Shown: positions 47,747 through 59,054, numbered from the stretch's first letter. The stretch is 64,000 nucleotides of DNA from Candidatus Nanopelagicales bacterium (GCA_037045355.1 JBAOHO010000022.1:51228-115227), one strand, 5' to 3'. The notes: generated by a model not told the origin, from the sequence alone. Numbers and translations: made by a program.

Positions 47747-49043
47747 TCACCCCACTCGCTCTCGTCGTCCGAGTAGACCCTGCGGTCGGATCAACAAGAT
47801 GATGATCATGATCGCCAGAGCGCCGACGGTCTTCATCTCGGTGGGGATGAACAAGGTGGACACCTGGATCAGCACTCCGACGACCAAGGACCCGACTATG
47901 GCGCCCAGCGCTGTGCCGAGGCCGCCGAGGATCACACCCGCGAACACCAGCAACAGCAGTTGGAATCCCTCGAGCCAGTTGACCCCGACGCTCATGGAGT
48001 ACAGCGAGCCGGCAAGGCCCGCCAGGGCGGCTCCGATGATCCAAACCTGATTGATGACCCGTTCGACGTTGATGCCCGATGCCGATGCGAGAGCGGGGTT
48101 GTCCGACACTGCGCGGCTGGCTTTGCCGTTCTTGGTGAGTGCCAGCCACATCATGGTCAAGATCAGCGCGATCACCGCGACGATGCTGCCGACGATCACT
48201 TTGGGTGTGATGTCGACGGGGCCGAGAGCCAATCCCGCCTGACCGCTGTAGGAGGCGTACTGCTCGGTGTCCCCGCCGAAGAAGAACAGGTAGACGTAGC
48301 GCAAGAAGATGCCGAAGCCGATCGACACGACGAGCATGGCGATCAGGCTGACGCCCTTGCGGCGCAGCGGTCGCCACAGTGCCGAGATCGTTCAGCGCGC
48401 CGAAGGCGCCACACACGAGGACCCCGAGGGCGACAGCCAGCGGGAACGGCAGACTGAGCATGTTGTTGAACACGAACGTCGCGATGGCACCGAGGGTCAC
48501 GATCTCACCGTGGGCGAAGTTCGTCAGACCGGTGGTTCCGAAGATCATCGACAGGCCGACGCCGGCGAGCGCGATGATGAGCCCGAACACCAATCCGTCG
48601 GAGGCAAGCTGCAGGAATCGGTCCAGAAAGGACTCGCGGACGGTCGACGATTCGCCGGTCGGGAAGGCGACGGTCTTCGACGACGACAGCAGATTGACCG
48701 TCAGCGAGGTCTTCTCCGGGTCGGTGAGAGTCACGCCTTCGGGCAGTGTCGTGGTGTCGATCGTGACGACGTATTGGCCCGGGCCGGGAATCGGGACGAC
48801 CCACTGGCCCTGCTTGTTGGTGGTGTCGTCGCCGTTGAACCCCGCGGCATTGGTCACCTGGAAACTCACGCCGGGGATCGGCTGACCCGCAGGATCGAGC
48901 ATCGTCCCTCGGATTTCGGCGCCTTGCTCCTCCGCCGCCAGCGCGGGTGCGGCACTCACAGTGAAGAGCGCCGCGAGCACCGAAAGGAGGATCAGAACCG
49001 CCGGCCATCGGCGCGGAGCCGACACTGCGGTTGCACCATTCAC
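47747..49043 (-). CDS. livH: LivH-type permease with N-terminal secreted carboxypeptidase regulatory-like domain (one frameshift)
   Basis: GTG 49043 has GAAGGGAG upstream and starts a signal sequence (RWPAVLILLSVLAALFTVSAAPALA). Residues about 35-125 form a carboxypeptidase regulatory-like/Ig-like domain (AEIRGTMLDPAGQPIPGVSFQVT, then GQWVVPIPGPGQYVVTID). The LivH permease begins at about 140 (DGLVFGLIIALAGVGLSMIFGTTGLTNFAHGE). One extra base near 48379-48386 interrupts it; repair gives LALWRPLRRKGVSLIAMLVVSIGFG and leads to the end at 47747. The full product would be about 430 residues versus about 290 for a bare LivH. The added domain would lie outside the membrane and may contact the binding protein or the wall (inference). 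Confidence 0.85.
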
Positions 49044-49175
49044 CGGGGGGCTCCCTTCGCAGACCGGGTCATGAGGTCCGGTCAACGTCCGAACAGTAGC
49101 GAATCAAGTGGCCCGATGTGGGCGACTCGCGCTCCTGAACCAACCGTTGTCGGCCGAGAAGGTTAGCGTTGCCGG

Positions 49176-50072
49176 GTGAGCAGTCAGCGCGAGGTCTTGT
49201 TGGTGACCCACTCCGGGCGGGCGGGCGCGCTGAACATCTCGCGGCAACTCGCCGGTCAGCTGTCCGAGCGTGGCATCTGCGTCCGGGTGCCCGAGGTCGA
49301 ACTTGACGACATTGCCTCAGCCTCAGTCGATCTCCCGATCACCGCCTGGCGGGACGACTGCACCTGCGAACTGGTCGTCGTGGTCGGGGGCGACGGCACG
49401 ATCCTGCGGGCAGCGGAGTACGCGGTCGCCGCGGGCGTTCCGCTGCTGGGGGTCAATCTCGGTCACGTGGGATTCCTCGCGGAGCTCGAAACCGACGACG
49501 TGCCGAACCTGGTCGCGGCAGTCGTCGACCGGACCTACCGCGTCGAGGAACGCACCGGGTTGTCGGTGCGGGTGCTCGTCGATGGCGAGCAGGTATGGCG
49601 CACCTTCGCTTTGAACGAGGCATCGGTCGAGAAGGCCGCGCGGCAACGCATGATCGATGTGATGCTCGAGATCGAAGGGCGACCGTTGTCGCGTTGGGGC
49701 TGCGACGGTGTCGTGGTGGCGACTCCGACCGGCTCGACGGCATACGCATGGAGCGTGGGCGGTCCGGTCATCTGGCCCGGTGTCTCCGCGATGATCGTGG
49801 CGCCGATCAGCGCCCACGCGCTGTTCGCTCGCCCGTTGGTGGTTGATCCCACCAACCTGGTGGCACTGGACCTCGCGGACACCAGTCCCGATGCCGTGAT
49901 CTGGTGCGACGGGCAACGGACCCATCCCGTGCCCCCGGGAAGCCGGGTCGAGGTCACCTCCCTCGATCGGCCCATCCGATTCGCCCGCGTCCATCAATCG
50001 GAATTCACCGACCGCCTGGTCGCCAAGTTCCACCTCCCTGTGGCCGGCTGGCGCGGCCGGGACATCACGTGA
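49176..50072 (+). CDS. nadK: NAD kinase
   Basis: A 298-residue enzyme that makes NADP from NAD using ATP or polyphosphate. The GGDGTIL motif, LGVNLGHVGFLAE and the NE/D motif region FALNEASVEK are intact, as is the glycine-rich VVVATPTGSTAYAWSVGGPV. GTG 49176 is the first codon of the conserved block. It overlaps recN by 4 nt (GTGA). It is divergent from livHMGF with a 132-nt gap. In mycobacteria it sits directly after tlyA. Confidence 0.93.
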   Translation: MSSQREVLLVTHSGRAGALNISRQLAGQLSERGICVRVPEVELDDIASASVDLPITAWRDDCTCELVVVVGGDGTILRAAEYAVAAGVPLLGVNLGHVGFLAELETDDVPNLVAAVVDRTYRVEERTGLSVRVLVDGEQVWRTFALNEASVEKAARQRMIDVMLEIEGRPLSRWGCDGVVVATPTGSTAYAWSVGGPVIWPGVSAMIVAPISAHALFARPLVVDPTNLVALDLADTSPDAVIWCDGQRTHPVPPGSRVEVTSLDRPIRFARVHQSEFTDRLVAKFHLPVAGWRGRDIT

Positions 50073-51826
50073 TCCGGCACCTCGGCATCGACGGGCTCGG
50101 GGTGATCCGGGCCGCGGACATCGACCTCCATCCGGGGCTGGTGGTCTTCACCGGCGAAACCGGCGCCGGCAAGACGATGGTCGTCTCGGCCCTAGGGCTG
50201 ATCCTGGGCGATCGTTTCGACACAGCGTTACTCGGCGCGGAGGGAACCCGCGTGGATGCGGTCATCGACCTGCCCGCCGATTCACCCGCAGTGACGGCCG
50301 TGACCGAGTCCGGCGGACGCTACGACATCGACGACGACACCCGCACCGCCGAACTGGTCATCGGGCGCGTGGTCCCACGCAGCGGGCGAGGCCGGGCGAC
50401 CGCCGGGGGAGTCACCGTTCCCGTGTCGCTGCTGTCCGAGATCGGCGGGTCCCTCGCTCAACGTCACTCGCAAAGCGATCAGCTGCAACTGCGCAGCGCC
50501 CGCCGACAACGCGCGGCGCTGGACCGTTTCGCCGGACCTGAAGCCGCGGACCTCGGCGCCCAGTACAACACCCGGTATCGCGAGTACCTGAAGCTGACCG
50601 ATCGACTGGTCGAACTGACGCGAGCAGGACGCGACCGGAGCGACCGCATCGCCAGGCTGCGGGCCGAACTCGCGGACATCGACGACGTCGCCCCCGTCCC
50701 GGCGGAAGATGAACAACTCAGTGATGCCATCACGCGCCTGGCCAACGCAGAGGCCCTGAACGACGACATGTCCACCGCCCTGGCTCTGATCGGTGGCGAT
50801 GATGCAGCCGTCTCGGCGTTGGCCGCAGCCGCGGAGCGCGTGCGCCACGCGGCGCGGTTCGACCCTTCGCTGCAGACATACGCTGACCGGCTCCTGACCC
50901 TGCACGAGTCGAGTCGTGATCTCGCCGGTGAACTGCGCACCTACACGGACTCGTTATCGGCCGATCCGGCGGCGTTGGAGGCATTGCACCTGCGCAAGGC
51001 TCGGCTGACGCCGCTACTGCGCAGATTCGGACCCAGCGTCGACGACGTACTGGCCCATGCGGACACGATCCGAGCCGAGTTGGCCGGGATCGACGGCGGT
51101 GAGCAGGCGGTCGAAGAGCTGAGGACCAAGGTGTCCGAATGCCTGACCGCGCTCGCAGCGACCGCCGAGCGCCTGACGCGAGCACGCGAGAAGGCCGCCG
51201 ACTCGATGTCCCAGGAGGTCACCGACGAACTCGCCGGGCTGGCCATGCCCGACGCACGGTTCAGCGTGGAGGTCGAGCAGCGCCCTGACGACAAGGGACT
51301 TTCGCTCTCCGACGGCCGCCGGGTGGCCTTCGGCGAGGCCGGTGTCGACGTCGTCCGATTCCTGCTCAGCCCCCACCCCGGAGCCGCCGCGGCGCCCGTC
51401 GGCGAGGGCGCGTCAGGTGGCGAACTGTCCCGCATCATGCTGGCGCTGGAGGTTGTACTGGCGGCCAGCGCGCCGCCCGGGGTGTTCATCTTCGATGAGG
51501 TCGACGCAGGCATCGGGGGGCGCACCGCGGTCGAAGTCGGACGGCGCCTGGCGAGACTCGCGACTCGATCGCAGGTGCTGGTGGTCACTCATCTGCCGCA
51601 GGTCGCATCCTTCGCGGATCAACACATCGTGGTGCGCAAGGGCTCCGACGGGATGGTCACGGCCACGAGCGTGACCGAAGTGACCGGACAGGACCGCACC
51701 ACCGAACTCTCGCGCATGTTGTCGGGGCAGCCGGACTCCGCCGCTGCTTTGGCTCATGCCAAGGAACTGCTCGAACTCGCCGGCACGCAGACCCACGCAC
51801 GCTCCAGGGAATCGGCGCAGCCATGA
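50069..51826 (+). CDS. recN: DNA repair protein RecN
   Basis: A 585-residue SMC-like ATPase for double-strand break repair. GTG 50069 overlaps nadK and starts IRHLGIDGLGVI. Walker A is GETGAGKTMVVSAL. A long coiled coil with a central bend occupies about 160-430, and the C-terminal ABC signature GASGGELSRIMLAL and Walker B FIFDEVDAGIGG are intact, then the D-loop and VVTHLPQVASFAD. The length is normal. The stop overlaps the DUF885 start by 4 nt. Confidence 0.93.
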   Translation: MIRHLGIDGLGVIRAADIDLHPGLVVFTGETGAGKTMVVSALGLILGDRFDTALLGAEGTRVDAVIDLPADSPAVTAVTESGGRYDIDDDTRTAELVIGRVVPRSGRGRATAGGVTVPVSLLSEIGGSLAQRHSQSDQLQLRSARRQRAALDRFAGPEAADLGAQYNTRYREYLKLTDRLVELTRAGRDRSDRIARLRAELADIDDVAPVPAEDEQLSDAITRLANAEALNDDMSTALALIGGDDAAVSALAAAAERVRHAARFDPSLQTYADRLLTLHESSRDLAGELRTYTDSLSADPAALEALHLRKARLTPLLRRFGPSVDDVLAHADTIRAELAGIDGGEQAVEELRTKVSECLTALAATAERLTRAREKAADSMSQEVTDELAGLAMPDARFSVEVEQRPDDKGLSLSDGRRVAFGEAGVDVVRFLLSPHPGAAAAPVGEGASGGELSRIMLALEVVLAASAPPGVFIFDEVDAGIGGRTAVEVGRRLARLATRSQVLVVTHLPQVASFADQHIVVRKGSDGMVTATSVTEVTGQDRTTELSRMLSGQPDSAAALAHAKELLELAGTQTHARSRESAQP

Positions 51827-53442
51827 CGACAAGTGCGGCGTTCGAGCTGGCCGATCAGGCAGTCGATCTGATTGCGGCTGACGACCCCTGCCTCGGCCTC
51901 ATCCTCGGGCTCGGGTCGACCACTCCCACTCTCACCGACTTCAGTCCGGCTGGTCACATCGCCCGCTTCGATCATCTGCGTGATCTGGCCGATCGCGCTG
52001 CCCGAACTCCGGTCGAATCGGACGCGGACCGAATCGCCCTCCAGGTCATGGGGCAACAGTTCGGACACACGCTGGCCGCTGCGGACGCCGGCGACTACCT
52101 GCGCACCATCAACGTGCTGGCCAGCCCGCCCCAACAGGTCCGCATGGCGTTGGAGTTCGCCACCGACGATCACGTGGCCACGCAGTTGCTCACCCAGGTG
52201 GGGCCCACGTTGGCGGGGTGGCGCGAAACTCTGCATGAGGGCGTCCGCCAAGACTGTCCTGCCGCCCGCCGACAAGCCGTGGCGGTGGCCGAACAGATGG
52301 CCACTTACGCGCAGGCGTGGCTGCCTGCCTACGTCGCCGGGCGAGACATCCCCGACGACGCCGTGGAACGGGCCCGCGCCGGATTCACCGACACCGCCGT
52401 GTGGCTGTCCGATGTCTATGCGGCCATGGCCGATCCCGAGGACGCCGTCGGCGAGGAACGTTATGTGCGCGCGTCCGCCGCGTTCAACGGGGTCGATCTG
52501 GACCTGGACGACACCTATGACTGGGGGTGGCATGAGATCGGTCGGTTGAGTGTCGAGCTTCGTCGCGAGGCCGACCGGATTCTGCCCGAGGTTCCGTTGC
52601 GTGATCTCCGGGCGGCGTTGGGCGACGACCCGACCTACCAGATCTACGGGGTCCCCGCGCTCACCGATCATCTTCAGCGTTTGACTGAACAGGCCACAGA
52701 CCGAGTCGATCAGGTGCTGTTCGACATCGACCCGCGCGTTCGGGAATGCCACGTCCGGATCGCCGCCGAGGGTTCCGCGGCGGCACCGTACTACGTCCAG
52801 CCGAGCGAGGATTTGTCTCGACCCGGGACCACCTGGTACCCCACCCGCGGCGCGGAGGTGTTCCCGCGGTGGTGGCTGGAGTCGGTTTGGTACCACGAGG
52901 CAGTGCCCGGCCATCACCTGCAGTTGGGTGCGACAGCGGTGCAAGAGTCGATGTCGCGGTTCCAGCGGCTGCTCGGGTTCACGTCTGGACATGCCGAGGG
53001 GTGGGCGCTGTACGCCGAACGGCTCGCCGACGAACTCGGGTGGTTCGACGAACCCGGCACCCGCATCGGTTTCCTGAGTGCCCAGCTGATGCGAGCCGTC
53101 CGGGTGGTTGTCGACATCGGACTGCACACCGGACGCACTGTTCCGGCGGGGTTCCCCGGCCAGCGCGGTCACGTCACGCCGAAGATGGCACGTCAACTAC
53201 TGATGGACGTGGCGCTGCTCGACGCGGACTTCGCCGCCAGCGAGGTCGACCGTTACCTGGGCATGCCGGGGCAGGCGATCTCGTACAAGGTCGGCGAGCG
53301 AGTGTGGTGGGAACTGCGTTCCGACGCCAAGGAACGTCTGGGCCCACAGTTCGATCTGAAGGACTGGCACATGGCCGCCATCCGCCTGGGACCGATGGGA
53401 CTCGCCCAGTTTCGCGACGAGATGTCGCACTACGGTCGCTGA
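51823..53442 (+). CDS. DUF885 family protein, putative metalloprotease
   Basis: A 539-residue protein with the DUF885 metal motif WYHEAVPGHHLQLGA at about residues 355-369 (HExxxGHH) and the downstream SGHAEGWALYAERLADELG glutamate. The C-terminal PGQAISYKVGERVWWELRSDAKERLG block is also diagnostic. No signal peptide is apparent, so it is probably a cytoplasmic peptidase. It overlaps recN by 4 nt, which is unusual company; in mycobacteria different genes follow recN. The substrate is unknown. Confidence 0.85.
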   Translation: MTTSAAFELADQAVDLIAADDPCLGLILGLGSTTPTLTDFSPAGHIARFDHLRDLADRAARTPVESDADRIALQVMGQQFGHTLAAADAGDYLRTINVLASPPQQVRMALEFATDDHVATQLLTQVGPTLAGWRETLHEGVRQDCPAARRQAVAVAEQMATYAQAWLPAYVAGRDIPDDAVERARAGFTDTAVWLSDVYAAMADPEDAVGEERYVRASAAFNGVDLDLDDTYDWGWHEIGRLSVELRREADRILPEVPLRDLRAALGDDPTYQIYGVPALTDHLQRLTEQATDRVDQVLFDIDPRVRECHVRIAAEGSAAAPYYVQPSEDLSRPGTTWYPTRGAEVFPRWWLESVWYHEAVPGHHLQLGATAVQESMSRFQRLLGFTSGHAEGWALYAERLADELGWFDEPGTRIGFLSAQLMRAVRVVVDIGLHTGRTVPAGFPGQRGHVTPKMARQLLMDVALLDADFAASEVDRYLGMPGQAISYKVGERVWWELRSDAKERLGPQFDLKDWHMAAIRLGPMGLAQFRDEMSHYGR

Positions 53443-53450
53443 TAGTCTGA

Positions 53451-55148
<1,698 letters not shown>

Positions 55149-55178
55149 TCCGACGACCACCTCTCGCCTGGCCAGGTC

Positions 55179-55871
55179 ATGACAGATACGACAGACAACA
55201 CGGACAACACGGACTCGACAGGTATCGCCGACGAGTTCGACCCCCGCCCAGTGACGCAGCGGATCCCGCGCTTCGACGGGCTGCGCTGGGCCGTGCGCAC
55301 CGACCACGTCGAGTTGAGCAGCGGCGAGGTGGTCGTCCGCGACTACATCGTTCATCCCGGGGCAGTCGGCATTCTGGCGCTCGACGACGACGATCGGGTC
55401 CTGTTCATCCGCCAGTACCGCCATCCCGTCGGATTTCAGTTGTGGGAGCCTCCCGCCGGGCTGATGGACATGGTTGGGGAGTCCGCCCTGCGCACGGCGC
55501 AGCGAGAACTCGTCGAGGAGGCCGGCCTGCTCGCCGACGAATGGCATGTGCTGGCCGACTGGTTCAACTCGCCGGGCGGGACCAGCGAGGCGTTTCGCTG
55601 CTTCCTCGCGCGGGGCCTGCACGAGGTTCCCGGCGGCAGGCCACCGGGCTCGGGGGAGGAGGCTGACCTGCCGACAGCGTGGGTCCCCTTGTCGGACGCC
55701 GTCGATCTCGTCCTGGCGGGCGCATTGGCCAACCCGACGTCGGCCACGGGAGTCCTTGCGGCTGCGGCAGCCCAGGCCCGCGGCTGGCAGGGCCTGCGGC
55801 CGGCGGACACTCCGTGGCCCACCCGGGATCAGTTGATCAGCCAAGACCGCGTCTGGCTGCCTTCGGACTGA
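55179..55871 (+). CDS. Nudix hydrolase, ADP-ribose pyrophosphatase type
   Basis: A 230-residue hydrolase. The Nudix box is GLMDMVGESALRTAQRELVEEAGL, with one residue more than the canonical spacing between the first Gly and Glu, as in actinobacterial ADP-ribose pyrophosphatases. The preceding strand FIRQYRHPVGFQLWEPPAG is the ADPRase signature. The first 25 residues are Asp/Thr/Asn-rich (TDTTDNTDNTDST) and probably disordered. It follows pyrG by 30 nt. Confidence 0.88.
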   Translation: MTDTTDNTDNTDSTGIADEFDPRPVTQRIPRFDGLRWAVRTDHVELSSGEVVVRDYIVHPGAVGILALDDDDRVLFIRQYRHPVGFQLWEPPAGLMDMVGESALRTAQRELVEEAGLLADEWHVLADWFNSPGGTSEAFRCFLARGLHEVPGGRPPGSGEEADLPTAWVPLSDAVDLVLAGALANPTSATGVLAAAAAQARGWQGLRPADTPWPTRDQLISQDRVWLPSD

Positions 55872-55909
55872 GTCCTCCGACCACACAACTGGACCGGGGG
55901 GCGGGGGGC

Positions 55910-56851
55910 TCACGCGGTGCCGGTCGGCTCCTCGGCGGGCTCGGGCTTCGCGTCAGGGCTGGAATCCGGCTGCGGCTGCGGATTCCTCCGAGCCCGGAAC
56001 GCCCGGGCCAGGATCGGGACCCCCAGCCCAACCACACCCACCACCGTGACGGTGGTCGCCACCCAGGTCGGCGCCCCCAGCAGCGCCAAGCCACCAGCCC
56101 CGACCAAAACCAGCAGCAGCCAGCGCAACTCCTGGCCGTTGTAACGGCTCGATACCCGCGCCCCGATGAACACCCCCGGAATCTGACCGAGCATGAGAGA
56201 CAGCAGGACAGTCAGGTCCACATCTCCGAGCCCCCAGTGCGCCAACGCGCCCACGATGAGCATCGGAACTGCCTGCACCAAGTCGGTTCCGACAAGTCGA
56301 CTGGGCAGCATCGCCGGAAAGAGGATCAGCAGGCTGGCCGCTATCAAAGTGCCCGAGCCGACCGATGTGAGTCCGACCAGCGTGCCCACGACAAGGCCCA
56401 CCGAGGCTGCGATGGCGAGCCGGCCACGGCTGAACTCCAAGGCCCGGTCGGCATGGACGTCCGCGAACTTGCGCAGCCGCATCCGGATCACCGTGATGGC
56501 GACGGCGGTCAGCAGCACGACGCCGATCAGGCGTTTGAGGATCTCATCGCCCTGTTCGGCGTCCGCGACCAGCAAGGCGAACAGCCACGTACCCAGCAGC
56601 ACCCCGGGCACGGAGCCCATGGTCAACCACAGAACCACCGGGTAGTAGGGCGTCTTGCGCTTGATGTGCACCCCTGCACCCACCGGTTTCATGACCGCGG
56701 CCGACACGACATCGGTTGACACAGCCACCGGAGCGGGGACGTTGAACAGCAGAAGCAGCATGGGCGTGACGATGGCCGCACCCCCGAGCCCCGTCAGCCC
56801 CACGACGGTGCCCGCGAAGAGGCCACCCAGCGTGAGGAAGGGGTCGATCAC
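55910..56851 (-). CDS. TSUP-family membrane transporter (TauE/SafE)
   Basis: A 313-residue protein with eight hydrophobic segments in two repeats. The family blocks VVGLTGLGGAAIVTPMLLLLF and LVGLTSVGSGTLIAASLLIL are the paired GLGGG-type motifs. The C-terminal tail is charged and Pro/Glu-rich. Relatives export sulfite, sulfoacetate or other anions. It is convergent with the Nudix gene and transcribed away from xerD; its start region runs into the tandem repeat array at 56901. Confidence 0.82.
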   Translation of the reverse strand: MIDPFLTLGGLFAGTVVGLTGLGGAAIVTPMLLLLFNVPAPVAVSTDVVSAAVMKPVGAGVHIKRKTPYYPVVLWLTMGSVPGVLLGTWLFALLVADAEQGDEILKRLIGVVLLTAVAITVIRMRLRKFADVHADRALEFSRGRLAIAASVGLVVGTLVGLTSVGSGTLIAASLLILFPAMLPSRLVGTDLVQAVPMLIVGALAHWGLGDVDLTVLLSLMLGQIPGVFIGARVSSRYNGQELRWLLLVLVGAGGLALLGAPTWVATTVTVVGVVGLGVPILARAFRARRNPQPQPDSSPDAKPEPAEEPTGTA

Positions 56852-56900
56852 CCAGGCAGTGTGCCTGACGAGGGCGGTAGGACCAAGCCAACACCACCTA

Positions 56901-56976
56901 GTTCGTTCGATTCAGCAAGGTTCGTTCGATTCAGCAAGGTTCCGTCGATTCAGTAAGGTTCCCGCGACTCAGTAGG
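56901..56976. repeat. Four 19-bp tandem repeats upstream of xerD
   Basis: Four head-to-tail copies of GTTCGTTCGATTCAGCAAG lie at 56901-56919, 56920-56938, 56939-56957 and 56958-56976. The first two are identical and the last two are diverged toward xerD. The array lies in the divergent gap between the TSUP gene and xerD and ends 10 nt before the xerD ATG, so it must overlap the promoters of one or both genes. Confidence 0.85.
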
Positions 56977-56986
56977 CTGACTGCCC

Positions 56987-57910
56987 ATGGGGATGGAGCC
57001 GACACCGCTCAACGCCCAGGTCAACGAATACCTCGATCACCTGACGGTCGAGCGAGGACTGGCCCGCAACACGATCTCGGCCTACCGACGGGATCTGGAC
57101 AAGTACCAGCAGTTCTTGGCGGCTCAGGGCGTCAAGTGCGCGTCGCAGATCGACAGCGCCTTGGTGACCAGTTTCGTGGCACACCTGCGGGGGGGAGACG
57201 GGGGAGCGCGCCTGGCGGAGTCCTCGGTCGGACGCACGGTGGTGTCCGTGAGACGGTTCCATGCGTTCGCGGTCTCCGAAGGAATCGTCGACCACGACCC
57301 GGCGGGACAGGTCAATCCGCCCCGGCCACCGGACCGGCTGCCCGAAGGCCTGAGTGTCGCCGAGGTGCAGGCGCTGCTCGTGGCCCCCGACCCACACACT
57401 CCTGCCGGGATCAGGGACCGGGCGGTGCTGGAGTTGCTCTACGGAACCGGCTGCCGGGTCAGCGAACTCACCGGCAGCGATGTCGACGACCTCGATCTGT
57501 CCCACCGCGTTCTGACCGTGATGGGGAAGGGTCGCAAGCAGCGATTGATCCCTGTCGGCCGCCATGCGATCGCAGCCTGCGAGGCATACCTCATCAGGGT
57601 GCGCCCGAGCCTGGCGGCCAAGGGCCAAGCGACGCCTGCTTTGTTCTTGAACCCGCGCGGAGGTCGCCTGTCGCGACAGAGTGTGTGGGCGATCTTGCAG
57701 CGCGCCGCCGCCACCGCCCACCTCACTGATGTTCACCCGCACACGCTGCGGCACTCCTTCGCGACCCACCTACTCGAGGGAGGCGCGGACATCCGCGTCG
57801 TGCAGGAGTTGCTCGGCCATGCCTCGGTGACCACCACCCAGATCTACACGCGCGTGACCATCGATCATCTGCGTGAGGTCTACCTGACCGCCCATCCCCG
57901 CGGGCGGTGA
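56987..57910 (+). CDS. xerD: Site-specific tyrosine recombinase XerD
   Basis: A 307-residue recombinase that resolves chromosome dimers at dif with XerC. The SAM-like core-binding domain (VNEYLDHLTVERGLARNTISAYRRDL) is followed by the catalytic domain with Arg in YGTGCRVSELTGSDV, Lys in GKGRKQR, the HTLRHSFATHLLEGG block (His, Arg), GHASVTTTQIYTRV (His and nucleophile Tyr). It follows pyrG-Nudix as in mycobacteria. The parA-like gene often found between xerD and scpA is absent. Confidence 0.93.
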   Translation: MGMEPTPLNAQVNEYLDHLTVERGLARNTISAYRRDLDKYQQFLAAQGVKCASQIDSALVTSFVAHLRGGDGGARLAESSVGRTVVSVRRFHAFAVSEGIVDHDPAGQVNPPRPPDRLPEGLSVAEVQALLVAPDPHTPAGIRDRAVLELLYGTGCRVSELTGSDVDDLDLSHRVLTVMGKGRKQRLIPVGRHAIAACEAYLIRVRPSLAAKGQATPALFLNPRGGRLSRQSVWAILQRAAATAHLTDVHPHTLRHSFATHLLEGGADIRVVQELLGHASVTTTQIYTRVTIDHLREVYLTAHPRGR

Positions 57911-57962
57911 CGCGACGCGCGCCTTGCGCGGCCCCGACCCCACCGTGGGTTACCGTCGTCGG

Positions 57963-59054
57963 GTGTCGTCTGCCCTCCCCGCTGCCCCGCCGCAGCACAC
58001 CACCGCCGAGGCGGCATCGGGAGCGGTGTTCGAGGTCTCGGTCGACGGGTTCACCGGCCCGTTCGATCTGCTGCTGTCCTTGATTGCCAAGCACAAGCTC
58101 GAGGTCACCGCGCTGGCGCTCCATCAAGTGACCGACGACTTCGTCGCACACCTGAGAGACCAGGGCGACGAATGGGATCTGGACGAGACCACCGAGTTCC
58201 TGGTCATCGCGGCGATCCTGCTCGACCTCAAGGCCGCTCGCCTGCTCCCGGGGGACACCGAGGAGGACGAAGAAGATCTCGCCCTGCTCGAAGTCCGTGA
58301 CCTGTTGTTCGCGCGTCTCCTGCAGTACCGCGCCTTCAAGGAGGCGTCGGAGTTCTTCATGGACCGCCTTTACCAGGCGGCTCCGCGGGTTCCGGCCCGC
58401 GTCGGAATGGACCGTGAACTCACCGGGTTACTGCCCGACGTCGAGATTCCGGGATCTCATGACGATTTCGCGGCCGCGGCCATTCGTGCTCTGACACCCC
58501 GCGAAGAGCCGGAAGTCAGCGTCACGCACATCCACGCTCCGGCCATCAGTGTTCGCGACCAGGCCGCGATCATCGTGACCCGACTCCGGCGCCAGGAACA
58601 GATGACCTTCCGGGCTCTGGTGTCCGACTGCCCGGACGTCCCCCATGTCGTTGCCCGATTTCTCGCCCTTCTGGAGTTGTATCGCGAGGCGGCCGTCAGT
58701 TTCGAACAGGCCGGTCCACTCGCTGATCTGCTCATCCGGTGGACCGGGACGGATGACGGCCGAGTGGATGTTCATGACGAGTTCGATGACGAAGGGTCCG
58801 TCGGTGAAGCGTCCGCCGACGAAGAGTCCGTCGGTGAAGTGTCCGCCGACGAAGAGTCCGTCGGTGAAGTGTCCGCCGACGAAGAGTCCGCCCACCAGGA
58901 ATCCGCCGATCAGCGATCCACCGAGGAAGGGTCCGTCGCTGCCGGATCCGCACGAGTCCAGGCCGACGCGGGTGAAGTCGACGGTGGCGACGAAGACGAC
59001 CAAGGCGACGAACCTGCCCAGCGAGGAGACAGAGACTATGTCCGATTCAGTTGA
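57963..59054 (+). CDS. scpA: Segregation and condensation protein A with repetitive acidic tail
   Basis: A 363-residue kleisin partner of SMC. GTG 57963 is chosen because the longer frame upstream adds a poor leader; the conserved start is FEVSVDGFTGPFDLLLSLIAKHKLEVTALAL. The N-terminal SMC-binding helices, the central ScpB-binding region and the C-terminal winged helix (FRALVSDCPDVPHVVARFLALLELYREAAVSF) end at about residue 260. A further 100 residues form an acidic tail made of 10-residue repeats such as ESVGEVSADE, so the protein is longer than typical (about 260). The 3' end overlaps scpB by 17 nt. Confidence 0.88.
   Translation: MSSALPAAPPQHTTAEAASGAVFEVSVDGFTGPFDLLLSLIAKHKLEVTALALHQVTDDFVAHLRDQGDEWDLDETTEFLVIAAILLDLKAARLLPGDTEEDEEDLALLEVRDLLFARLLQYRAFKEASEFFMDRLYQAAPRVPARVGMDRELTGLLPDVEIPGSHDDFAAAAIRALTPREEPEVSVTHIHAPAISVRDQAAIIVTRLRRQEQMTFRALVSDCPDVPHVVARFLALLELYREAAVSFEQAGPLADLLIRWTGTDDGRVDVHDEFDDEGSVGEASADEESVGEVSADEESVGEVSADEESAHQESADQRSTEEGSVAAGSARVQADAGEVDGGDEDDQGDEPAQRGDRDYVRFS
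58791..58890 (+). repeat. 30-bp tandem repeats within scpA
   Basis: Three full copies of a 30-bp unit at 58791-58820, 58821-58850 and 58851-58880 (GAAGAGTCCGTCGGTGAAGT-type) plus a partial fourth encode the E-S-V-G-E-V-S-A-D-E repeats in the ScpA tail. The unit length is a multiple of three, so copy-number changes would keep the frame. Confidence 0.85.

Noticed and set aside
51754..53196. A 480-residue minus-strand open frame opposite the DUF885 gene
   Set aside because: It is the GC-rich shadow of a gene with the complete DUF885 metal motif.
56987..57910. Integrase of a mobile element
   Set aside because: The protein matches chromosomal XerD and sits in the conserved Nudix-xerD-scpA order.
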